A stretch of 64,000 nt of DNA, from positions 1 through 64,000 of the forward strand of contig NZ_FOFF01000012.1 of the NCBI RefSeq assembly GCF_900110755.1, read 5' to 3'. Under the pieces are notes generated by a model. It was not told where the DNA came from. It worked only from the letters and a program-made list of their open reading frames with translations, and searched no databases. How positions within the stretch are numbered: position 1 is the stretch's first letter; each line of letters opens with the position of its first letter. A program made the position numbers and the translations under genes. The DNA comes from Streptomyces sp. yr375. GTDB lineage: Bacteria; Actinomycetota; Actinomycetes; Streptomycetales; Streptomycetaceae. This document shows positions 1-6,946 of the stretch, one piece after another.

Positions 1-127
1 CGCAACCCCCCTCCCCCCAGCCGGATTCCAGCCCACCAATTCAATCCCCCAACCCCCACTCACCAGTTCGAGACGCCGAACAAACGTCCCTCACCTGCGA
101 GTTAGCCGCGCAGCAGACACAACACCA

Positions 128-148
128 CCCGCCCCCACCCCCCTCCCC
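128..148 (-). other. G-quadruplex-type motif upstream of sugar ABC operon
   Basis: On the plus strand four C-tracts of 3, 5, 6 and 4 bases are separated by single bases (G, A, T), so the minus strand carries four G-tracts with one-base loops, the arrangement most prone to quadruplex folding. It sits about 40 bases upstream of the -35 box of the sugar operon. The whole of 1-180 is C-rich and G-poor on the plus strand and holds no gene I can support. Folding and any function are inference. Confidence 0.45.
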
Positions 149-184
149 GCAGATCCCACCCCCAAGAAATTCCTGTCCGAATCA

Positions 185-244
185 TTGACGCTCCCTCAAC
201 CCCCTCGTACCTTGTGCCAGCAAGCGCTTACTTGAAACGATTCA
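185..244 (+). promoter_or_regulatory. Promoter with two LacI/GalR-type palindromes
   Basis: A -35 box TTGACG (185-190) and a -10 box TACCTT (208-213) are 17 bases apart. Just downstream, where transcription would begin, lie AAGCGCTT (222-229) and the near-palindrome TGAAACGATTCA (233-244). Both have the central CG and the arm composition typical of LacI/GalR-family operators in streptomycete sugar operons. Their position suggests repression relieved by an imported sugar. The regulator is not in the window; a divergent or nearby lacI-type gene may lie to the left. Confidence 0.6.
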
Positions 245-280
245 TGCAGGCGCCAACGACGCTCCGGGGAGGGCCCGACT

Positions 281-1567
281 GTGGGAACTAGCAGGAATGT
301 TGAGAGGCGAACGATCCTCAAGGCGGCCGGAGCGACGGCGGCCACGCTCGGGCTGGCCGCGACGACGGGATGCGGGGGCGACAGCGGTTCAGGGAACGGG
401 ACGGTGACGATCCGTTATGCGTGGTGGGGCGCAGAGGAGCGCACGAAGAGGATCAACCAGAGCATCGCGCTCTTCGAGAAGAAGTACCCGAAGATCAAGG
501 TTCAAGGTGACTTTCAGGACTACGTCGCATTCTGGGAGAAGTTCCAGACACAGGCGGCCGGCGGAAATCCGCCGGACGTATTCCAGAATGCCGTCGGATT
601 TCTTCGGAAGTACGACAAGAGAGGAATCCTCCTCGACCTCAAGTCCCAGGTGGACGCGGGTCATCTGAGACTCGACGACTTCCGCGAGGGCGTCACCAAG
701 GTCGGCGAGGTCGACGGCAAGCAGCTCGGTGTTCCGGTGGGCTCCAATACCATGGCGCTGGTCATCGACAAGAAGGCGTTCCAGAAGGCGGGCGTCACGG
801 CCACTCCCGGCTGGACCTGGGACGACTACTTCAAGGCCCTGAAGACCATCTACGACAAGACGAAGGTCCCCGGGGACACCGGCTACTTCAGCATCATGTA
901 CCTGTACGACCTGTATCTCCGTCAGAACGGAAAGGCGTTCTTCACCAAGGACGGACTCGGCTTCGACAAGGCCGATCTGACGGAGTGGTGGCAGGACGGC
1001 TACAACCGCACCAAGGCCGGAGTCGTCACCGACCCGAAGACCGTCGCCCAGGACCGACCCAAGTCCTCCCTCTCGGCCGGGCACGCCGCCTCGGAGTTCA
1101 CCTGGGACAACTTCACCGTCCGCTACACCGCCGAGGGCGACAGCGAGTACGGCCTCGCCCCGATCCCCACCATGGACGGCAAGAACACCGGCCAGTACCT
1201 CGCCTCCCTGATGCTCAGCGCCTCCGCGCGCACCGCGCATCCCAAGGAGGTCGCCCAGTTCATCGACTTCATGGTCCACGACCCCGAGGTCGGCAGGATC
1301 ATGGGCTACGACCGGGGCATCCTCGCCAGCACCGAGCAGTACGCGGCGTTCAAGCCGACCGACGCGGTCGCCAAGGAGATCGCCCAGTACGAGGCCGACA
1401 CCGCGAAGGCGGGCGTCCTCGGCACGATCACCCCGCACCCCTCCGGCGCAGACACCATCGAGGCGGCGTTCCTGCGCATCGCCGGTGACATGAGCCTGGG
1501 AAAGACCAAGGTCTCCGACGCCGTGAAGCAGTTCTTCGACGAGTCCGAGGCCGCTTTCCAAGCCTGA
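281..1567 (+). CDS. Extracellular sugar-binding lipoprotein of ABC importer
   Basis: Family 1 extracellular solute-binding protein (MalE/LplA type) that captures an oligosaccharide outside the membrane and hands it to the two permeases encoded next. The 428-residue length is normal. The N-terminus has a twin-arginine motif (RRTILK, residues 9-14), a hydrophobic stretch and Cys31 in a weak lipobox (TTGC), so it is probably a Tat-exported lipoprotein. GTG 281 is preceded by a GGGGAGGG ribosome site at 267-274. It is the first gene of the operon, behind a promoter with LacI-type operators. The neighbouring YetA-type lyase suggests a rhamnogalacturonan-derived ligand; that is inference. Confidence 0.88.
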   Translation: MGTSRNVERRTILKAAGATAATLGLAATTGCGGDSGSGNGTVTIRYAWWGAEERTKRINQSIALFEKKYPKIKVQGDFQDYVAFWEKFQTQAAGGNPPDVFQNAVGFLRKYDKRGILLDLKSQVDAGHLRLDDFREGVTKVGEVDGKQLGVPVGSNTMALVIDKKAFQKAGVTATPGWTWDDYFKALKTIYDKTKVPGDTGYFSIMYLYDLYLRQNGKAFFTKDGLGFDKADLTEWWQDGYNRTKAGVVTDPKTVAQDRPKSSLSAGHAASEFTWDNFTVRYTAEGDSEYGLAPIPTMDGKNTGQYLASLMLSASARTAHPKEVAQFIDFMVHDPEVGRIMGYDRGILASTEQYAAFKPTDAVAKEIAQYEADTAKAGVLGTITPHPSGADTIEAAFLRIAGDMSLGKTKVSDAVKQFFDESEAAFQA

Positions 1568-1588
1568 CGCCTGATGGGGAACCCAACT

Positions 1589-2554
1589 GTGACGCTCGTC
1601 AAGGAATCTCCGCCCACCACCCGGAAGGCCCGCTCCACAGCCCCCGCCGTCGGCAAGCGGCGGGGGCGCCGGGAGAACCTCGCCGGCTACCTCTTCATGT
1701 CCCCGTGGATCGCCGGCTTCGTCCTGCTCACCGCGGGCCCCATGGCGGCGTCGCTCTACTTCGCCTTCACCGACTACAACCTCTTCAACAGCCCGAAGTG
1801 GATCGGCTTCGACAACTTCACGAAGACGCTCGACGATCCGCGCTGGCAGAAGTCGGTCGAAGTGACGGCGAAGTACGTCGTCATCGGCACGCCCCTGAAA
1901 CTGCTGCTCGCGCTCGGCGTCGCCCTCCTGCTCGCCCAGAGCCGACGCGGCCAGGCCTTCTACCGGGCCGCCTTCTACGCTCCCTCGCTCATCGGCGCGA
2001 GCGTGTCGATCGCCTTCGTCTGGCGGTCCATGTTCTCCGACGACGCGATCGTCGACCGGGCGATGTCGGTCTTCGGCGTCCATGCCGGCGGCTGGGTCGG
2101 CAACCCCGACTGGATCCTGTACTGCCTGGTCGCGCTCACCGTCTGGCAGTTCGGCGCGCCCATGGTCATCTTCCTGGCCGGCCTCAAGCAGGTGCCCAGG
2201 GACCTGTACGAGGCGGCCGCGCTGGACGGCGCCGGGCCGTTCCGCCGGTTCTGGAGCATCACGCTCCCGATGATTTCCCCGGTGCTCTTCTTCAACGTGC
2301 TGCTGGAGACCATCCACTCCTTCCAGATCTTCGGCTCGGCCTACGTCGTCTCCAACACCTACTGCGGCCCGGCCGACGCCACGCTCGTCTACACCTGCTA
2401 CCTCTACCAGCAGGGCTTCAAGAACGCGCAGATGGGCTTCGCCTCCGCGATGGCCTGGATGCTGCTGCTGGCCGTGGCCCTCGTGACGGCCGTCCTCTTC
2501 TGGTCGCAGAAGAAGTGGGTGCATTACGAAAACGACGCGGAGGACGCCCGATGA
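1589..2554 (+). CDS. Sugar ABC transporter permease, MalF/LplB type
   Basis: Inner-membrane permease of a carbohydrate ABC importer. It has a hydrophilic N-terminus, then about six hydrophobic segments, and the cytoplasmic EAA loop (EAAALDGAGPFRRFW, then ITLP) that docks the ATPase. I chose GTG 1589 because GGGGA (1576-1580) lies eight bases upstream. An in-frame ATG at 1574 would add five residues but has no ribosome site. The stop overlaps the next start by four bases (ATGA), so the two permeases are translationally coupled. No ATPase gene accompanies them; in Streptomyces such importers commonly share the MsiK ATPase encoded elsewhere. Confidence 0.88.
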   Translation: MTLVKESPPTTRKARSTAPAVGKRRGRRENLAGYLFMSPWIAGFVLLTAGPMAASLYFAFTDYNLFNSPKWIGFDNFTKTLDDPRWQKSVEVTAKYVVIGTPLKLLLALGVALLLAQSRRGQAFYRAAFYAPSLIGASVSIAFVWRSMFSDDAIVDRAMSVFGVHAGGWVGNPDWILYCLVALTVWQFGAPMVIFLAGLKQVPRDLYEAAALDGAGPFRRFWSITLPMISPVLFFNVLLETIHSFQIFGSAYVVSNTYCGPADATLVYTCYLYQQGFKNAQMGFASAMAWMLLLAVALVTAVLFWSQKKWVHYENDAEDAR

Positions 2555-3471
2555 GCGCCACCACCACGCCCACCGCCGCACCCGCCGGTCCACCCCCCGG
2601 CCCGCCCGCCGCGTACAAGTCGGCCGGCCTCGGCCGCAGACGGGCCGGCTCGCTCGGCTGGCACGTCGGCTCGCTGCTCGTCCTCGCGGTCGTGCTCTAC
2701 CCGGTGCTGTGGGTCGTCGGCGCCTCGTTCAAACCCAGTAAGCAGATCATCAACAGTCTCGACCTGTTCCCCACCCACCCCGTCCTCGGCAACTTCAAGG
2801 GCCTGGCCGACGGCATAGCGGACATCAGCATCGGGACGTTCTTCCAGAACTCCCTCTTCTACGCGCTCGGCTCCGTCGTCGGCATCCTCGTCTCCTGCTC
2901 GCTGACCGCGTACGCCTTCGCCAAGATCAGGTTCGCCGGCCGGAACCTGCTGTTCTCGCTGATGATCGGCACGCTCCTGCTGCCCTACCACGTGCTGCTC
3001 ATCCCGCAGTACGTGATGTTCCAGAAGCTGGAGCTGATCAACACCTACGTGCCGCTGCTCATCGGCAAGTACCTGGCCACCGAGGCGTTCTTCGTCTTCC
3101 TGATGGTGCAGTTCATGCGCAACCTGCCCCGGGAGCTGGACGAGGCCGCCCGCCTCGACGGGTGCGGGCACCTGCGCATCTACTGGTCGATCGTCTTGCC
3201 GCTGTGCCGGCCCGCGCTCATCACCAGCGCCATCTTCACCTTCATCAACGCCTGGAACGACTTCATGGGCCCGCTGATCTACCTCAACGAGCCCGGCAAG
3301 TACACCGTCTCCCTCGGGCTGACGATGTTCCGCGACTCCGACGGCGTCGCCTCCAACTACGGCGGACTGATCGCCATGTCGCTGGTGGCGCTGCTGCCGG
3401 TGGTGCTCTTCTTCCTCGCCTTCCAGCGGTACCTCATCGACGGAATGGCGACCTCCGGACTGAAGGGCTGA
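2551..3471 (+). CDS. Sugar ABC transporter permease, MalG/LplC type
   Basis: Second permease subunit, 306 residues, forming the membrane channel with the preceding MalF-type protein. A proline- and alanine-rich N-terminus of about 40 residues precedes six hydrophobic segments. The EAA loop is visible as DEAARLDGCGHLRIYW followed by IVLP. ATG 2551 overlaps the upstream stop by four bases, which decides the start. The C-terminal segment ending in DGMATSGLKG is typical of the family. It belongs to the operon that continues with the DUF624 protein 13 bases downstream. Confidence 0.88.
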   Translation: MSATTTPTAAPAGPPPGPPAAYKSAGLGRRRAGSLGWHVGSLLVLAVVLYPVLWVVGASFKPSKQIINSLDLFPTHPVLGNFKGLADGIADISIGTFFQNSLFYALGSVVGILVSCSLTAYAFAKIRFAGRNLLFSLMIGTLLLPYHVLLIPQYVMFQKLELINTYVPLLIGKYLATEAFFVFLMVQFMRNLPRELDEAARLDGCGHLRIYWSIVLPLCRPALITSAIFTFINAWNDFMGPLIYLNEPGKYTVSLGLTMFRDSDGVASNYGGLIAMSLVALLPVVLFFLAFQRYLIDGMATSGLKG

Positions 3472-3484
3472 GGCGGGTCACGTC

Positions 3485-4102
3485 ATGGCCGAAGCACGCG
3501 TGAAAGCCCGTGGTCGTAAAGAGCGCCGCACGCAGCGCGAGGAGTCCGTCCTCGCCGAGCGGTTCGGGGTGTTCGCCGAGTGTCTGCTCACCGGTGTGTG
3601 GATCGCGGTGGCCTCGGTCGGCGTGGTCACGTATCCGGCCGCGTTCGCCGCCGGGTCCCGGCATCTGCGCCGCCGTATCGCCCATGAGCGCGGCGGCGGG
3701 CGGGAGTTCGTCGCCGACTTCCGGTCCGCCGTGCGCGGCGGCTGGGTCGCCGGGGTGGTCGGATGGCTGGCGGTGGCCGCCGTGTGGGTGGACGTCCAGG
3801 CCGCGCGGGCCGGGATTCCCGGCGGGCCGTTCGTCGGGGCCGTCGGCCTGTTCGCGCTCATCGGCCTCATGGTCGCCGGACTGCGCGCGGCGGCGGTCTG
3901 GACGCCGGGCGACTCCTGGCGCGCCCTGCTCGCGCAGGCCGGCCGCCGTACGGTGCTCGACCCCGCCGGATCGTTCCTGCTCATCGCCGGGCTGGCCATG
4001 GTGGCCCTGTCCGGCTGGGTCGTCGTACCGCTCGCGGTCCCCGTCCTGGGGGCGGTGGCGGCGGCGGCCGTGGCCGTGGAGCAGCGCTACCGCGACCGTT
4101 GA
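3485..4102 (+). CDS. DUF624 family (YesL-like) membrane protein
   Basis: Small integral membrane protein of 205 residues with a basic N-terminus, then four to five hydrophobic segments and a conserved-looking TYPAAFAAGSRHLRRRI region, as in DUF624/YesL proteins. In Bacillus subtilis YesL is encoded with the rhamnogalacturonan utilisation cluster. Members recur next to MalF/MalG-type importers, but their molecular role is not established. The gene starts 13 bases after the second permease and is followed by a predicted YetA-type lyase. A transporter accessory role is inferred from position only. Confidence 0.7.
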   Translation: MAEARVKARGRKERRTQREESVLAERFGVFAECLLTGVWIAVASVGVVTYPAAFAAGSRHLRRRIAHERGGGREFVADFRSAVRGGWVAGVVGWLAVAAVWVDVQAARAGIPGGPFVGAVGLFALIGLMVAGLRAAAVWTPGDSWRALLAQAGRRTVLDPAGSFLLIAGLAMVALSGWVVVPLAVPVLGAVAAAAVAVEQRYRDR

Positions 4103-4203
4103 ACACCCTGGTCGGCGCCCTGAACGGCACCGTAATTCTTCTCTGTCATGCCCCTGACCAACCGCACGGATCGCATCCCGCACGCAAAGGAAGGCCGCAA
4201 CCC

Positions 4204-6939
4204 ATGTCTCCCATCCCCCGCAGGTCCCTCCTCAAGGCGGCGGCCGTCGCCGGCGCCGCCGCGCAGTTCAGTTGGGCGCTGGGTGCGAAGGACGCCGAGG
4301 CCGCGCCGAGAACCGAGGCGGCGGACGCCGATCCGGTCACCCTGGACTGGCTGGAGGACGGCGGTCTCGGCGCCGCCCCCGGCACCACGCTCGGCGTGCC
4401 CTGGCCCATGGGCGCCCACCGGGAGGACCAGACCTTCGCGCTGACGGACACCGCCGGCAAGGACGTCCCCGTACAGTCCTGGCCGCTCGCGTACTGGCCG
4501 GACGGATCGCTCAAGTGGACCGCGCACGCGGTGAGTTCGGGCACCGGAAAGCTCACCCTCGCCCCCGGCGCGCCCGCCGCCCCCGCCCAGAGGGTCACCG
4601 TCGGCAAGAGCGGCGGCACCATCGACGTCTCCACCGGCGTCATCACCGCGCGGATCGGCAAGTCCGGGGCCACGCTCATTAAGTCGGTCACCCGCGGCTC
4701 CACCGAGATCGCCAGGGACGGCCGCCTCGTCCTGATCCGCCAGCCCGAGATCGAGGACGAGGACCAGGGCACCGTCAAGACCGAGCGGTTCGAGGGCGCC
4801 ATCGACGCCGTCACCGTCGAACAGGCGGGCCCCGTCCGCGCGGTGGTCCGCATCGACGGCAAGCACCGCAAGGGCAGCCGCAGTTGGCTCCCGTTCTCCC
4901 TCCGCCTCTACTTCTACGCGGGCGCCGACTCCTTCCGCATGGTGCACACCATCACCTACGACGGGAAACAGGAACCCGGCAAGGCGAGCGGCGACTTCAT
5001 CCGCGGCCTCGGCGTCCGCTTCACCGTCCCGATGCGCGACGCGTCCTACGACCGCCACATCCGCATCGGCGGCGAGGGCACCGGCCTGCTGAGGGAAGCC
5101 GTCAAAGGCATCACCGGACTGCGCCGCGACCCGGGCGCGGCCGTCCAGGCCGCCCAGTACGCGGGGCAGAAGCTGCCCGACCCGGCCACCTGGGACCAAC
5201 GGGTCACCACCCGCCTCCAATACATCCCCGAGTGGGGCGACTACACCCTCTCCCAGCTCTCCGCCGACGGCTTCACCCTCCGCAAGCGCACCAAGAAGGG
5301 CTACGGCTGGATCGGCGCCGGCGGCGGCAGGCGCGCCTCCGGCTTCGGGTACGTCGGCGGCGCGAGCGGCGGACTCTCCTTCGGGCTACGGGACTTCTGG
5401 GAGAAACACCCGAGCCAGCTCGACATCCGTGACGCGCACACCGACGCGGCCGAGGTCACCCTCTGGCTCTGGTCGCCCGAGGCACAGCCCATGGACCTGC
5501 GCTTCTACCACGACGGCATGGGCCAGGACACCTTCCCCGAACAGCTCGAAGGCCTCAACATCACCTACGAGGACTACGAGCCCGGCTTCGGCACCCCCTA
5601 CGGCATCGCCCGTACCTCCGAACTCCTCTTCTGGGCCAACGAGTCGACGCCCACGCCCGAGAAACTCGCCGAACAGGTCGCAGCCGTACGGGTGTTGCCG
5701 CAACTCGCCGCCCCACCCGGGCAACTCGTCAAGGCCAAGGTCTTCGGCCCCGGCCTCTACTCCGAGCCGGACCGCTCCACCCCGGCCAAGGCGAAGATCG
5801 AGGACCACCTCGACTTCCTCTTCACGTACTACAAGGACCAGGTGGAGCAACGCCGTTGGTACGGCTTCTGGGACTACGGCGACATCATGCACACGTACGA
5901 CAGCGTCCGGCACCAGTGGCGGTACGACATCGGCGGCTACGCCTGGGACAACTCCGAGCTGTCGCCGGACCTCTGGCTGTGGTTCGCGTACCTGCGCTCC
6001 GGCCGCGCGGACATCTTCCGCTTCGCCGAGGCGATGACCCGGCACACCGGCGAGGTCGACGTCTACCACCTCGGCCAGTGGGCGGGCCTCGGCACCCGGC
6101 ACGGCGTCCAGCACTACGCCGACAGCGCCAAACAGCAGCGCATCGCCAACACCACCTATCGCCGCTACTACTACTTCCTCACCGCCGACGAACGCGTCGG
6201 CGACCTCATGCACGCCAACGTCGACTCCGACGAGACGTTCCTCGCCCTGGACCCGCTGCGCAAGATCCGCACCGAGCCGTACACACCCGACCGGCACGCC
6301 CTGTCGATCGGCTTCGGCACCGACTGGAGCGGCCTCGTCTCGGCGTGGCTGACCGAGTGGGAACGCAAGGGCCCCAAGTGGGAGAAGGCCAAGGCGCGCG
6401 TCCTGTCCACCATGGAGACGATCGCCGCCCAGCCCAACGGCTTCGTGCAGGGCAGCGGGCTGTACGACCTCGACACCGGCAGGTTCGCCGTCGCCCCCGC
6501 CCCCGTGGTGAGCGTCTCCCATCTCTCCGCCGTGTTCGGCCTCAACGAACTGTGCGCCGAACTCATCCACTTGGTGGACATGCCGGCCTTCAACGAGGCG
6601 TACTTCGACTACTGCCGCTACTTCAACGCCACCAAGGCCGAGCAGGCGGCGCGCTACGGCTCCAACTTCGGCTCCCTGCTGCTGTTCCAGGGCCACTCGC
6701 GGCTCGACGCGTACGCCGCCGTCCAGACCGGCGACGCGGCGCTCGCCAAGCGGGCGTGGACCAAGTTCTACGGCTCCGACGGCTACCTGGAGTCCGCGCC
6801 CTGGAAGACGGAACCGCTGAGCGGCCCCGCCACCCTGGTCGCGGGCAGCGAGGCCCCCTGGGTGTCCTCCAACGACACCGCGCTCTACGGCCTCGCCGCC
6901 ATCGAGAACCTGGCCCTCCTCGGCGACAAGATGCCGTAG
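4204..6939 (+). CDS. Tat-exported exo-rhamnogalacturonan lyase family protein (YetA/PcRGLX)
   Basis: A 911-residue secreted protein resembling the YetA/PcRGLX family (polysaccharide lyase family 26), which releases disaccharides from rhamnogalacturonan I by beta-elimination. Residues 6-11 (RRSLLK) are a twin-arginine signal, followed by a hydrophobic stretch and a likely cleavage site near Ala33. The N-terminal region with GVPWPMG and the PDGSLKWTAHA stretch matches the first PcRGLX domain as I know it. The middle and C-terminal parts are rich in Trp and Tyr, as in sugar-binding alpha/alpha toroids. ATG 4204 follows AAGGAAGG (4187-4194). It closes the sugar operon; the next gene converges with only seven bases between the stops. 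Family assignment is from recall, not a search. Confidence 0.75.
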   Translation: MSPIPRRSLLKAAAVAGAAAQFSWALGAKDAEAAPRTEAADADPVTLDWLEDGGLGAAPGTTLGVPWPMGAHREDQTFALTDTAGKDVPVQSWPLAYWPDGSLKWTAHAVSSGTGKLTLAPGAPAAPAQRVTVGKSGGTIDVSTGVITARIGKSGATLIKSVTRGSTEIARDGRLVLIRQPEIEDEDQGTVKTERFEGAIDAVTVEQAGPVRAVVRIDGKHRKGSRSWLPFSLRLYFYAGADSFRMVHTITYDGKQEPGKASGDFIRGLGVRFTVPMRDASYDRHIRIGGEGTGLLREAVKGITGLRRDPGAAVQAAQYAGQKLPDPATWDQRVTTRLQYIPEWGDYTLSQLSADGFTLRKRTKKGYGWIGAGGGRRASGFGYVGGASGGLSFGLRDFWEKHPSQLDIRDAHTDAAEVTLWLWSPEAQPMDLRFYHDGMGQDTFPEQLEGLNITYEDYEPGFGTPYGIARTSELLFWANESTPTPEKLAEQVAAVRVLPQLAAPPGQLVKAKVFGPGLYSEPDRSTPAKAKIEDHLDFLFTYYKDQVEQRRWYGFWDYGDIMHTYDSVRHQWRYDIGGYAWDNSELSPDLWLWFAYLRSGRADIFRFAEAMTRHTGEVDVYHLGQWAGLGTRHGVQHYADSAKQQRIANTTYRRYYYFLTADERVGDLMHANVDSDETFLALDPLRKIRTEPYTPDRHALSIGFGTDWSGLVSAWLTEWERKGPKWEKAKARVLSTMETIAAQPNGFVQGSGLYDLDTGRFAVAPAPVVSVSHLSAVFGLNELCAELIHLVDMPAFNEAYFDYCRYFNATKAEQAARYGSNFGSLLLFQGHSRLDAYAAVQTGDAALAKRAWTKFYGSDGYLESAPWKTEPLSGPATLVAGSEAPWVSSNDTALYGLAAIENLALLGDKMP

Positions 6940-6946
6940 CCGACGG

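Noticed and set aside
389..2593. 734-residue minus-strand open frame over the sugar operon
   Set aside because: Opposes genes with clear family motifs and ribosome sites; no motif of its own.
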